DNA from: Paenibacillus tyrphae
GTDB lineage: Bacteria; Bacillota; Bacilli; Paenibacillales; NBRC-103111
Reading direction: 5' to 3'
Assembly: GCF_000722545.1 (NCBI RefSeq)
Contig: NZ_JNVM01000017.1
Location: 124,001 to 188,000 of the forward strand
Length of the DNA stretch: 64,000 nucleotides
Position numbers and translations under genes: made by a program. Numbering within the stretch: the stretch's first letter is position 1; each line of letters starts with the position of its first letter. The notes under the pieces were generated by a model. That model searched no databases and had not been told where the DNA came from. It saw only the letters and a list, made by a program, of their open reading frames with translations. Shown here piece by piece: positions 34,589 to 42,561 of this stretch.

Positions 34589-34642
34589 GGTCCAAACCTT
34601 CCTTTCCCACAATCGTCCGGAATCGATTCTTTTGTGCGCCGG

Positions 34643-35140
34643 TCAGTCCAAAGGCGTCTTTCCCTTTTCCACCCAAGTCTCGTAAGTCGGGCCGTAAATT
34701 TCAGGGGGACGTAATCCGGCTTGCCGCATCAGCACCGTCATCTGGCCCCGGTGATGGGCCTGGTGTATGAGGGAAAACCGCAACAAATCGCCGTTCCGCC
34801 ATTCCTCTCGTGCTAACGCGCGCGTCTCAAGAAGATTGTCATCGGTCCATTGCGTCTTTACGGCTTCGAGCAAAGCCCGACTGATGTGCCGGTACGCCTC
34901 CGCGATACCTCCCGCCGATTCCGGAGCTTTCGCGCCTTCATCTACTCCCTCGAAATCAAGACCCAGCGAGGTCATAAAATCAATCGACGTGACCAGATGC
35001 CAAGCCAGCGCTCCCAATGTGCGGCGATCAGCGTCAATCCTCCGTTGTAGCGACTCGTCGGTCAGTCCGTTCAAAACCTGAACGGTCAATTCCGCTTCCT
35101 TCTCCCACTCCGCCACAAAATTCGTTATCGTCGTAAACAT
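34643..35140 (-). CDS. DinB-family putative metal-dependent hydrolase
   Basis: A 165-residue four-helix-bundle protein of the DinB/YfiT superfamily. The three expected metal-ligand histidines are visible: one in Leu-Ala-Trp-His-Leu (near residue 47) and two in His-Gln-Ala-His-His-Arg-Gly-Gln near 130. Some relatives use bacillithiol as co-substrate for thiol transfer or detoxification; the specific role here is unknown. Two ATGs compete: the one at 35146 abuts the GGGAGG site, so 35140 with 6-base spacing is preferred. Confidence 0.85.
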   Translation of the reverse strand: MFTTITNFVAEWEKEAELTVQVLNGLTDESLQRRIDADRRTLGALAWHLVTSIDFMTSLGLDFEGVDEGAKAPESAGGIAEAYRHISRALLEAVKTQWTDDNLLETRALAREEWRNGDLLRFSLIHQAHHRGQMTVLMRQAGLRPPEIYGPTYETWVEKGKTPLD

Positions 35141-35257
35141 GCCCATCCTCCCGGGATCTTTTTTCTCCTCATCATAAGTATAATTTCAGATCCCTGACAG
35201 AAACGGTCAGTTATTCCGATGAGCTATTCTTTATTTTCCGGACGGCAGTTTTCCCCG

Positions 35258-35800
35258 TTAAGCCTGCATCGCTTTCGCCATCGCGGCCAGTTTGTTCATC
35301 GTATTCCAGTTGCGCGTGGTTACGGTATCGCCCAGCTTGTTCAAATGCTTCGCCAGCTTGGAATCCAGTATGCTTTGACGGAACAAGAAGTAAATCTCGC
35401 GTCCATGGATGTGGTACTCATCGTTATCGCGTTCGCTGGCGGACAACAGGTCGATCACCTTCTGCGGCGTTGCTTCGGTCAAGGCGGAAACGTGGATGCT
35501 CTCGCCTTCCGCCAAGGAGATGTCCGCATAAGGGCAATCCGCAATGATTCGTTCCAACTCCTCGGCCGTCCTCAGGACGACGGTGATCGAAATGCCAAAA
35601 ACCGCCCGAATCTCCTCTTCGATCCGCAGGCGCAGCGTCTCTGGGCTCTCTTCCGATTCGAACAGGACATTGCCGCTTTGAATATACGTTTGGACCCGAT
35701 GCAGGCCCATCGTTTCCAGCGTGCGCTTCAATTCGGCCATCTTGATCTTATTATGTCCGCTCACGTTAATGCCCCGCAGCAGCGCGATATAAATAGTCAT
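35258..35800 (-). CDS. DUF1697 family protein
   Basis: A 180-residue cytoplasmic protein that begins with the family's near-invariant segment (Tyr-Ile-Ala-Leu-Leu-Arg-Gly-Ile-Asn-Val-Ser-Gly-His-Asn), followed by Thr-Tyr-Ile-Gln-Ser-Gly-Asn-Val-Leu-Phe near residue 40. DUF1697 proteins form a compact two-domain fold; no biochemical function is known. The gene stands alone on the minus strand. Between 35801 and 36085 there is no gene, only control sequence for the downstream plus-strand operon. Confidence 0.88.
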   Translation of the reverse strand: MTIYIALLRGINVSGHNKIKMAELKRTLETMGLHRVQTYIQSGNVLFESEESPETLRLRIEEEIRAVFGISITVVLRTAEELERIIADCPYADISLAEGESIHVSALTEATPQKVIDLLSASERDNDEYHIHGREIYFLFRQSILDSKLAKHLNKLGDTVTTRNWNTMNKLAAMAKAMQA

Positions 35801-35981
35801 TCTGCCACCTCTTCTTCGGAGTATAAATATAAAATCGGGTCGTGCTTGACCGTGAATTTGCTATTCTTTAGTATACCTTTGCTATACCCTTTTGAATATG
35901 TTTTTCATGCGTCGGAGCGATATGGCGTCCATGATGGACCGCAGCAAGTACGGTGTTGTTTTTCCACGGCGATCCAAATTT

Positions 35982-35990
35982 TGGTATACT
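35982..35990 (+). promoter_or_regulatory. Extended -10 promoter for the GNAT-led operon
   Basis: TGG-TATACT about 95 bases before the GNAT start fits an extended -10 element. The -35 is not convincing. It is the best promoter candidate for the plus-strand run from 36086. Confidence 0.4.
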
Positions 35991-36085
35991 ATTCATCAGG
36001 AAGTCATTTCATCGGAACAGCGCGAGGTGAATCATGAAAGACCCGGAAATAGCGATAGGTAAACCACGAACTGGAGGAGAAAAAC

Positions 36086-36502
36086 ATGAACTACCAATTG
36101 GAAAGAGTCGCCAGCGAATCGGACGAATACGGGTTCGTTCGGAATCAACTGATAGCCTACAATCTCAAGAACGTGGATGCTTCCTACGATTTCATAAACT
36201 TCATTGTAAAAAACGAAAACCAAGAGATCATCGGCGGACTGCTTAGCCGTCGGTTCGGTGAAGGTATTTTTGTTGAAATGCTGTGGGTAGATGAAGACTC
36301 GCGTAAATTGGGATTGGGATCACGCTTGCTTGAAGAGATCGAACAGGCCGGAAGGCAGCAGGACGTAAAACTCATTTATTTGGACACCTTCAGCTTCCAG
36401 GCTCCGGATTTCTATAAAAAGCACGGTTTCGAGGTGTTCGGGACTCTGGAGGATTTTCCGGTCCAGGGGTGCACGAAATATTTCTTAAAGAAGACTCTGT
36501 AG
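36086..36502 (+). CDS. GNAT-family N-acetyltransferase
   Basis: A 138-residue single-domain GNAT. The acetyl-CoA pyrophosphate loop appears as Arg-Lys-Leu-Gly-Leu-Gly-Ser-Arg-Leu-Leu near residue 75, and the C-terminal Pro-Asp-Phe-Tyr-Lys-Lys-His-Gly-Phe-Glu-Val-Phe-Gly motif near 112 is typical. The acceptor is unknown. A strong GGAGGAG site precedes ATG 36086. It starts a compact plus-strand run (GNAT, phosphoesterase, small membrane protein, methyltransferase, cupin) with gaps of 13-40 bases. Confidence 0.88.
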   Translation: MNYQLERVASESDEYGFVRNQLIAYNLKNVDASYDFINFIVKNENQEIIGGLLSRRFGEGIFVEMLWVDEDSRKLGLGSRLLEEIEQAGRQQDVKLIYLDTFSFQAPDFYKKHGFEVFGTLEDFPVQGCTKYFLKKTL

Positions 36503-36515
36503 CAGGTAACGGAAA

Positions 36516-37346
36516 ATGGTGAAATTCGACCTGATATCGGACATCCACTTGGACTTTTGGGTGGAATATTCGGGGAATTTGACGAAAATGAACCGGCAGT
36601 TGGACGCTTTTATCCAGCTGCTTTTGCCTGCCTCTCCCTCAAGCACCCTAGTCATCGCCGGCGATCTCGGACACTTCAATAAGCAGAATGCGATGATGCT
36701 TACGAGGCTTAAGGAGCACTACCATCATATCATCATCGCAGCAGGCAACCACGACTATTATTTGATATCGAAATCCATCAAAAATAAATACAATAACAAC
36801 TCGTTCCACCGATGGGCTGAAATGAAGCAGCTTCTTGACCCGCTGCCCGGCGTGCATATCCTGGACGGAAGCTCGATCGAGATCGATGGGATTCGGTTCG
36901 GCGGCTGCGGCATGTGGTACGATTTTCAGTACGGTCTCCAAGTGTTAAAGGCTGACGAGGAGCGAATCTACGGCCATTGGAAAACCATTTCGAACGATTC
37001 CGCGTTAATCGAAGGAAGACCGAGATTGGTGAAATGGATGTTTCAAGAAGAGAATCGAAAGCTTCGCCAAGTCCTCCCGGACAGCGATGTTATCGTAACC
37101 CATGTATCGCCTGACTGGACGCATGTCCCTGCCGACCGGGCGAAACAGCTGGCGACGAGCTTTTATTATTTTGACGGCTCGGAGTACTTTGGGCACATTC
37201 TCAATAAGATATGGTGCTTCGGGCATGTGCACAGTCGAATAGATTACACCAGCCATGGCTGCCAGTTTATTAATGCTTCGCTCGGCTATCCGGACGAGAA
37301 CGACGGAGTACCGCAACCCATCGTGACCGTTCAACACAAGCTGTAA
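36516..37346 (+). CDS. Calcineurin-like metallophosphoesterase
   Basis: A 276-residue metallophosphoesterase with all core motifs: Asp-Ile-His (Asp9, His11), Gly-Asp-Leu-Gly-His, Gly-Asn-His-Asp-Tyr-Tyr, Val-Thr-His-Val-Ser-Pro, and Gly-His-Val-His-Ser. It should bind two metal ions and hydrolyse a phosphoester, perhaps a nucleotide or protein phosphate. No signal peptide is seen, so it is cytoplasmic. The ribosome binding site before ATG 36516 is modest. It lies 13 bases after the GNAT gene. Confidence 0.88.
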   Translation: MVKFDLISDIHLDFWVEYSGNLTKMNRQLDAFIQLLLPASPSSTLVIAGDLGHFNKQNAMMLTRLKEHYHHIIIAAGNHDYYLISKSIKNKYNNNSFHRWAEMKQLLDPLPGVHILDGSSIEIDGIRFGGCGMWYDFQYGLQVLKADEERIYGHWKTISNDSALIEGRPRLVKWMFQEENRKLRQVLPDSDVIVTHVSPDWTHVPADRAKQLATSFYYFDGSEYFGHILNKIWCFGHVHSRIDYTSHGCQFINASLGYPDENDGVPQPIVTVQHKL

Positions 37347-37365
37347 CGAAAGGAGCGCGTTGCCA

Positions 37366-37746
37366 ATGCATAAAACCTATCCCATTTTGCATGTGGTTTT
37401 GGTTATTCTGTGCTGTCTGTCCTTCATCTATGGAGCCAAGCTAATCGCCGATGCCATTCAGGCTGCCTCCGCGACAACGGATGCGAGCAAGCCAAAAGCA
37501 CTATCCGACGCGGTGCTCCTAACGGACGAAGAAGCGGCGAGCTATGTGGGTCTGCCTGAAACCAGCTTCAAAGAGCTGGTCAACAAGTCGGAAGCGATCA
37601 GAGAGAAGCTATCGGCTTACGATACCGATAAATACATTTCGTTCTTTCAAATTAATGGTCACCGGTATTACAGCAAAAGCACGTTGGACAAATGGATTGA
37701 TTACCATATGCTCCATTCAAGAGGCAAAGATCCGTTTAGCAGTTGA
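37366..37746 (+). CDS. Single-pass membrane protein with excisionase-like HTH domain
   Basis: A 126-residue protein. Residues about 5-25 form one membrane segment, a Ala/Ser/Thr-rich linker follows, and residues about 50-118 resemble a MerR/excisionase-type HTH (Leu-Leu-Thr-Asp-Glu-Glu-Ala-Ala-Ser-Tyr-Val-Gly-Leu, a turn, then Phe-Gln-Ile-Asn-Gly-His-Arg-Tyr-Tyr-Ser-Lys-Ser-Thr-Leu-Asp-Lys-Trp-Ile). Orientation cannot be fixed from the charge distribution; DNA binding requires the domain to face the cytoplasm. ATG 37366 is preferred over the TTG 6 bases earlier because of its spacing from AAAGGAG. I know of no described function for this combination. Confidence 0.65.
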   Translation: MHKTYPILHVVLVILCCLSFIYGAKLIADAIQAASATTDASKPKALSDAVLLTDEEAASYVGLPETSFKELVNKSEAIREKLSAYDTDKYISFFQINGHRYYSKSTLDKWIDYHMLHSRGKDPFSS

Positions 37747-37785
37747 TTCGACTTTATACAGAGGCACATAAAGGAGCGATAGCCT

Positions 37786-38556
37786 ATGGCTTCCAAGACC
37801 GCATCGTTCTCCCAATCGATCCAGTCCTACTTAACCTATACCAAGATGCCTTGGGGACAGCTATTCTATGCAACAGCCTGGCATCAAATCGACCGTTTTC
37901 TCGAAGAGGCCGGACAATCGATTCTGGATATCGGGTGCGGCTTCGGCATCACCAGCGAGGAATATGCCAGGAGAGGGAATCGGGTGACGGGAATCGACCC
38001 TACGCCGGAAATGATCGAAATCGCGAAGCAATCCGCGTCGGACAATCGCATAAGCATCGGTTACAGGGTATCCACGCTTCAAGAGGAGCTTGCTTTGCCG
38101 GGACGGTATGACTGGATATTTTGCCATAACGTACTGGAATATGTGAAGGAGCCCGGAGACTTGCTTAAGCGAATCGGCTCCAAGCAGAACGAACGCGGCT
38201 ATTTATCGCTCATTGCTCATAATCCTGTAGGAAAAGTAATGAAGAAGGCAGTCATCCTTAAAGATCCCGAGGAAGCCTTGCACGGCCTCGAAAGCGATCG
38301 GGAATACAGCAGCGTGATTCAAACGGAGATCGCCACGTATCCCTATGAACGGCTGCAGCAATGGCTTCAGGAAGCGGGCTACGAAGTTCTGGACCGATGC
38401 GGCATCCACAACATTTACGGATACATTGCCGATAACGAAATCAAGCAGCAGGAAGAGTGGCATCACCGGGCCGTGAAACTGGAACTGGAATTAGGACGTC
38501 TAAGTCCGTATAGAGATATTGCGGTGTTCACCCACCTCATCGCCCGAAAAAAATAA
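37786..38556 (+). CDS. Class I SAM-dependent methyltransferase
   Basis: A 256-residue methyltransferase. Motif I is Ile-Leu-Asp-Ile-Gly-Cys-Gly-Phe-Gly (residues 46-54), the acidic motif II residue is in Val-Thr-Gly-Ile-Asp-Pro-Thr, and motif IV is Trp-Ile-Phe-Cys-His-Asn-Val-Leu-Glu-Tyr. The C-terminal part resembles SmtA/CmoM-like enzymes, but the substrate (RNA or small molecule) is not evident. AAAGGAGCG precedes ATG 37786. It sits between the membrane HTH protein and the cupin gene in the same run. Confidence 0.85.
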   Translation: MASKTASFSQSIQSYLTYTKMPWGQLFYATAWHQIDRFLEEAGQSILDIGCGFGITSEEYARRGNRVTGIDPTPEMIEIAKQSASDNRISIGYRVSTLQEELALPGRYDWIFCHNVLEYVKEPGDLLKRIGSKQNERGYLSLIAHNPVGKVMKKAVILKDPEEALHGLESDREYSSVIQTEIATYPYERLQQWLQEAGYEVLDRCGIHNIYGYIADNEIKQQEEWHHRAVKLELELGRLSPYRDIAVFTHLIARKK

Positions 38557-38591
38557 TAGCTTCCACTACGAATAGCAAAGGATGATCCCCA

Positions 38592-38933
38592 GTGAAATCA
38601 GCCCAAGAACTCGAAGTTGTCAATCTGTCGCAAGTAAGCGGCAGCGTCGAAGAGCAGTACCGCAATGTCGTCGTCAGTACCGTGAACGAAAGCTGCCTTC
38701 GGCTGGCCGTGTTCACCGGTGAATATCAATGGCATTATCATCCGACCTCCGACGAGCTGTTTATCGTGCTGGAAGGCGAGCTGCTCATCGATTTCCAAGA
38801 CCGCGACACCGTGTCTCTGAAAGCCAACGATTCCATCACTATTCCTGCCGGAGTGGTGCATCGGACCAGATCGAACGTGCGAACGGTTAATCTGTGCTTC
38901 GAGCATACGGATGCCGATACGGTGTTTATTTAG
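38592..38933 (+). CDS. Cupin-domain protein
   Basis: A 113-residue single cupin barrel. The first cupin motif is Trp-His-Tyr-His-Pro-Thr-Ser-Asp-Glu-Leu-Phe-Ile-Val-Leu-Glu-Gly (metal ligands His, His, Glu), and the second contains Ile-Pro-Ala-Gly-Val-Val-His. All usual metal-binding positions are kept, so it probably binds a divalent metal; function (enzyme or sensor) is unknown. The start is GTG 38592 with AAAGGATGAT upstream. It is the last gene of the 36-39 kb run and is followed by a terminator. Confidence 0.85.
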   Translation: MKSAQELEVVNLSQVSGSVEEQYRNVVVSTVNESCLRLAVFTGEYQWHYHPTSDELFIVLEGELLIDFQDRDTVSLKANDSITIPAGVVHRTRSNVRTVNLCFEHTDADTVFI

Positions 38934-38962
38934 AGGCTGATGATTTTCAACCGGCACAAAAT

Positions 38963-39032
38963 AAAGCACGTTTCCAGAGAGGACGGGCGGTATGAAACAG
39001 CTGGCCTCGTCCTTAACGAAAGGTGCTTTTTT
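38963..39032 (+). terminator. Long hairpin terminator after the cupin gene
   Basis: AAAGCAC (38963-38969) pairs with GTGCTTT (39023-39029), and an inner AGGACG/CGTCCT pair (38980-38985 with 39008-39013) stacks inside it. The structure is followed by a T-run. I see no T-box or riboswitch signature in it. Confidence 0.65.
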
Positions 39033-39122
39033 GCGTCCGCCTTTGGGTCTATATCCAAAAATAGTGAAACCATGGAAAACCCTCCTCGTAAGCATATAAA
39101 AATAGATTAGGAGTGGTGCACC

Positions 39123-39740
39123 ATGTGGAAGCCTGTCGATACCCGATTTTACGCCAAACGATTGCCCGTTGCGATCGCTGCGATCGACGATGGCGGCGAG
39201 GCCAATTATATTCGTACGGTTCTGGAACAATTCAATACGGTTATGCTGTTTCATGCGATCGGCACGCCGGGGGATTTTCTGCAAGTGATCGGGCAAGGGG
39301 AAGAGAACGCTCCCGCTTACCTTATTATTAGCGCTCATGGGGACAAGGGCGGGATTATTTTCGGTGAATATATCGAAGAAATCGACGTTTCGAGCCTGCA
39401 CGATGAGGTTATGCTGCCGGAGACGATAGGCCAAGCGATTAACCTGCCGGGAACAGTTGTTATCAATACGGCCTGCTCTGCGGGTGTGGAAGAAGCGGGA
39501 AAAGCTTTTATGCAAGGAAACCTTAAAGCGTATATCGCCGCCGATATCGATGTTTCGGGAGAAGCGGCCGCGCTGTTCATCATGCACTTTTTCCATCGGT
39601 TGATCAAGACGGAATCGCTGGAGGAAGCATGGCAGCACGCAGCCGCTTACGACGAGGAAAGCCGCGCCTACCGGTTGTACGTACAGGACGGCTTCTATCA
39701 GCTGACGCCGGAGGGACAATGCAGTAAGACGGCATATTGA
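39123..39740 (+). CDS. Stand-alone caspase-like (clan CD, CHAT-like) protein
   Basis: A 205-residue soluble protein with a caspase/CHAT-like pattern. A strand ends in Leu-Ile-Ile-Ser-Ala-His-Gly-Asp-Lys-Gly (His72) and a second strand ends in Val-Val-Ile-Asn-Thr-Ala-Cys-Ser-Ala-Gly (Cys118), the expected His/Cys dyad. A conserved helix-rich tail follows (Ala-Ala-Leu-Phe-Ile-Met-His-Phe-Phe-His). Clan CD peptidases of this kind are proteolytic effectors, often fused to sensors; this one is alone, without signal peptide. AGGAGTGG precedes the ATG. Whether it is a peptidase and what it cuts are unknown. Confidence 0.65.
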   Translation: MWKPVDTRFYAKRLPVAIAAIDDGGEANYIRTVLEQFNTVMLFHAIGTPGDFLQVIGQGEENAPAYLIISAHGDKGGIIFGEYIEEIDVSSLHDEVMLPETIGQAINLPGTVVINTACSAGVEEAGKAFMQGNLKAYIAADIDVSGEAAALFIMHFFHRLIKTESLEEAWQHAAAYDEESRAYRLYVQDGFYQLTPEGQCSKTAY

Positions 39741-39781
39741 AATTATGGAAGTAATCTGAAACAGTCTGGGGAGGAAAATGA

Positions 39782-40240
39782 ATGCTGCGGTTATTTCGTT
39801 ACAATTGGATGATACGGGACGAATGGTTTGAGACCTTCGGGGCAATAAGCGAGGAAGAGCTGCTGCGCGAACGCACCGGCGGAGTCGGCTCCATCCTGAA
39901 GACGCTGTTTCATATTGTCGATGTGGAGTGCAGCTGGATTCGGGTAATCAAGGGCGAGCCGGACCCGGAGCCCGATTTCAATGACTTCGCAAGCTTGGAC
40001 AAGGTCCGGCAGCTGTCCGCGCAGTATCGGAGCGAAGTCGAGGACTTTCTCGTACATTGGACCAATGAGTCCGATGGCGAACCTGTCACGCCTTCCGGGA
40101 CGGAAGAAACGTTTACCCAAGGCGAAATCTTAAGACATGTGATCGCCCACGAAATCCATCATGTCGGACAATTGTCCGTCTGGGCCAAGGAACTGGGCTT
40201 GCGGGCGGTTTCGGCGAACTTCATCCGCAGAGGCTTATAG
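39782..40240 (+). CDS. DinB-family putative metal-dependent hydrolase
   Basis: A 152-residue DinB-type helical bundle. Metal-ligand His candidates are in Thr-Leu-Phe-His-Ile-Val (about residue 41) and in His-Glu-Ile-His-His-Val-Gly-Gln (about 127-131). A GGGGAGG site lies 7 bases before ATG 39782. It is 41 bases after the caspase-like gene and could be in the same transcript. It is not closely similar to the DinB protein at 34643-35140. Confidence 0.85.
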   Translation: MLRLFRYNWMIRDEWFETFGAISEEELLRERTGGVGSILKTLFHIVDVECSWIRVIKGEPDPEPDFNDFASLDKVRQLSAQYRSEVEDFLVHWTNESDGEPVTPSGTEETFTQGEILRHVIAHEIHHVGQLSVWAKELGLRAVSANFIRRGL

Positions 40241-40242
40241 AT

Positions 40243-40279
40243 AGGCAGCCGCCGGCTCTCTGGGGGCCGGCGGTTGCCT
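40243..40279. terminator. GC-rich hairpin between convergent genes
   Basis: AGGCAGCCGCCGGC pairs with GCCGGCGGTTGCCT (one wobble, 14 bp, 9-base loop). It lies between the DinB and DUF4127 genes. No T-tract follows on either strand, so termination is plausible but not assured. Confidence 0.45.
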
Positions 40280-40298
40280 GAGCCGGGACAAAGTCCCT

Positions 40299-41825
40299 CT
40301 ATCTCCTCTCCACACGCACGCGCAGGCCGACCTCGAACATCCGGCTCCACGGCATGCGGCAGTCGTCAATCACGACGCGGTGCCCTTCGTCGTCGATTTG
40401 CTCCCGGGCAAACTGCTGCAGCTCCCGTTTCACAAGGTCCGCCACCGCCCCCCGCTCCCCGTCGACCGAGAAGTACGTGTGCCCCATAGACGGCAGGCAC
40501 GACTGGGTGACCTGCTGGCGGACGGAGGCGCAGTAGCCCGCATCATCCACGAGCCGCATGGCCAGAAAATCGCGATGGCCCGACGTATCGCCGTATAAGT
40601 AATAAATGAGCCCCTGCGCGAGGCACGTGCCGAGCGTATTGCCGTTGGTGTTCCAGCCGGCGTAGGCGGCCAAGCGGAACAGCAGCCCCTTCTGCCGCAG
40701 CAGCCCAAGCAGCTCCAGATCGGAGCCGTTGGCATAGGCAACGTCGGCGACCAGACACGGCTTTTTCCAGCGGTGAACGACCTCATGCGCTATTTCGGTC
40801 AATTCGACAATGTTCCGCAGCACGGTATATCCGCGGTTCGGATTGGGCAAAGCCTGCTCCCAGGCCTCGATCATCTGCTCTCCTGGCGTATTCACGCACA
40901 GAACCAGATCCGCTTCGCCGACGGAGGAAGCCATCATCGCGCCCGCCGCCACGATGTGGCATTTTAGCGTCTCGTACAGCATCCGGTCTTCGTACAACGG
41001 TGTCACGAACGGCCCCTGCGCGCTCGAAAAATGCGGGTAAATGAGCGGCCGGACGCCCATAAACCCGTTGATCATACGGGCGAGCAGCGTGCAGCCGACC
41101 TCGTCGGCTCCCGGGTACATATAGATCTGAAGCTGCAGGCTCAGGCTCCGGATATGCTCGCGCACGCGCTGCTGATCTACGGCCGTCAGCCCGAAGGGAG
41201 CCGAGTCGTCCTGCGGCACGATCATGAAGTCGACGATCCGCTCCTTCATCAGCTCGACCGCCCATCGGTTGACCTGCAAATTAACGTCACGGCGCTCCGT
41301 GTAATCCTGCCATACGACATCAGGGATAGCCGTATCCAACCGCTTCAGCTCCGCAAGCTCCTTCTCGTCCGCCAGCCCAAGCTCCGCCCGATGCCGGAGA
41401 ACCCCCCGCCGGAAAATGTCCTTCCCCCACGCTTCGTAATAATCCGGTTCCTCGTCACTGCTCGAATAGCTCGGACAGCGCATGATCAGGTTGAAGGCAT
41501 ACAGCCGCAGCTTCGGGTTGATTTGCTTTAGCTTGCGCAGCCTATCCAACCGCTCCCGGCACTGCTCCGGCGACAGCAGGTGCAGTCTCGACGGCACGAT
41601 GCCGCCGTATACCAGCGTATCCAGCGACACGATCGCGCCGTCGGCTTCAGCCGCCCGCTCGAACAGCCAGGCCCACAGCCGTTCCACGTCCGCAGGCGAT
41701 TTTTTACGCCCCATCGCCTCCAGCTCTGGCCGCACGAGCCGAAAATCCGTACCGGCGGCCAGATCGGCCGGAAAATCAAAGTTGCATGGACGTTCGTCCA
41801 GCGGAACGTATAGTATGGTTCGCAT
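40299..41825 (-). CDS. DUF4127 family protein
   Basis: A 508-residue protein matching DUF4127 from its first residues (Tyr-Val-Pro-Leu-Asp-Glu-Arg-Pro-Cys-Asn) onward; other conserved segments are Ser-Leu-Asp-Thr-Leu-Val-Tyr-Gly-Gly near residue 68 and Pro-Gly-Ala-Asp-Glu-Val-Gly-Cys near 238. Conserved Asp, Arg, Asn and Cys residues suggest an enzyme, but no reaction is known. No signal peptide, so cytoplasmic. It is the last gene of the NanE-containing sugar operon, 29 bases after nanE, so it probably acts on an intermediate of that pathway. Confidence 0.82.
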   Translation of the reverse strand: MRTILYVPLDERPCNFDFPADLAAGTDFRLVRPELEAMGRKKSPADVERLWAWLFERAAEADGAIVSLDTLVYGGIVPSRLHLLSPEQCRERLDRLRKLKQINPKLRLYAFNLIMRCPSYSSSDEEPDYYEAWGKDIFRRGVLRHRAELGLADEKELAELKRLDTAIPDVVWQDYTERRDVNLQVNRWAVELMKERIVDFMIVPQDDSAPFGLTAVDQQRVREHIRSLSLQLQIYMYPGADEVGCTLLARMINGFMGVRPLIYPHFSSAQGPFVTPLYEDRMLYETLKCHIVAAGAMMASSVGEADLVLCVNTPGEQMIEAWEQALPNPNRGYTVLRNIVELTEIAHEVVHRWKKPCLVADVAYANGSDLELLGLLRQKGLLFRLAAYAGWNTNGNTLGTCLAQGLIYYLYGDTSGHRDFLAMRLVDDAGYCASVRQQVTQSCLPSMGHTYFSVDGERGAVADLVKRELQQFAREQIDDEGHRVVIDDCRMPWSRMFEVGLRVRVERR

Positions 41826-41854
41826 GGCTTCCCCCTCCCCCGGCCGCTTTATCT

Positions 41855-42535
41855 CTAGCCACTCTCCCGAATGGCGTGCACGAACCGCTCGGTAATGTGC
41901 TGCGGACGCGTAATCGCCCCGCCGATGACGACGAACTGCGCGCCCGCGTCCAGCGCCCGCTTGGCGTCCTCCGGCTTGCCGTATCTTCCTTCTGCGACAA
42001 CCGGAACTTGCACGGCTGCGGCGAGGCGGGCCACCAGCGCAATGTCCGGCTCGGCCGATTGCGTGCTGTACGGCGTATAACCCGACAAGGTCGTCGATAT
42101 CCAGTCGACGCCGAGCTGTGCGGCGTACCGCCCTTCCTCCTCGGTCGAAATATCCGCCATAATCAGAATGTCCCGCCGCTTCAGCTCCTTCACCGTATCC
42201 GCCAGCGTCCGACCGTCAGGCCGCGGCCGGTTCGTGCCGTCCAGCGCAATAATATCCGTGCCGGCGGCATGGACGGCGAGCGCATCCTCCAGCGTCGGCG
42301 TAATATACACGTCGCTGCCTTCGCAGCTTCGTTTGTTCAAGCCGATCACCGGCACGGCGACGGCTTGCTTCACGGCAAAAATATCCGCGAGCCCGTTCGC
42401 GCGAATGCCGACCGCCCCACCAAGCACGGCCGCTTTGGCCATCTCGGCCATATGATGGGGGCCGAACAGCGGCTCCCCCTCATACGCTTGGCAGGAGACG
42501 ACCAGGCCTCTCTCCGTAATTCTTTGTCTCATCAT
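41855..42535 (-). CDS. nanE: N-acetylmannosamine-6-phosphate 2-epimerase
   Basis: A 226-residue TIM-barrel epimerase interconverting ManNAc-6-P and GlcNAc-6-P, in the cytoplasm. The family motifs Gly-Leu-Asn-Lys-Arg (catalytic Lys), Asp-Gly-Thr-Asn-Arg-Pro-Arg-Pro-Asp-Gly, Asp-Ile-Ser-Thr-Glu-Glu-Glu-Gly and Val-Ala-Glu-Gly-Arg-Tyr-Gly (catalytic Glu) are all present. The frame opens 47 codons upstream inside the neighbouring gene; ATG 42535 behind GGGAG gives the normal NanE length. No nanA, nanK or nagAB is in this window, so the ManNAc source and later steps lie elsewhere. Confidence 0.94.
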   Translation of the reverse strand: MMRQRITERGLVVSCQAYEGEPLFGPHHMAEMAKAAVLGGAVGIRANGLADIFAVKQAVAVPVIGLNKRSCEGSDVYITPTLEDALAVHAAGTDIIALDGTNRPRPDGRTLADTVKELKRRDILIMADISTEEEGRYAAQLGVDWISTTLSGYTPYSTQSAEPDIALVARLAAAVQVPVVAEGRYGKPEDAKRALDAGAQFVVIGGAITRPQHITERFVHAIRESG

Positions 42536-42561
42536 ATGATCTCCCAACCGCAAATAGGATG

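Noticed and set aside
38963..39032. Possible T-box or riboswitch in the structured region after the cupin gene
   Set aside because: No T-box sequence or specifier loop pattern is visible, and the gene downstream is not an amino-acid gene; a terminator fits better.
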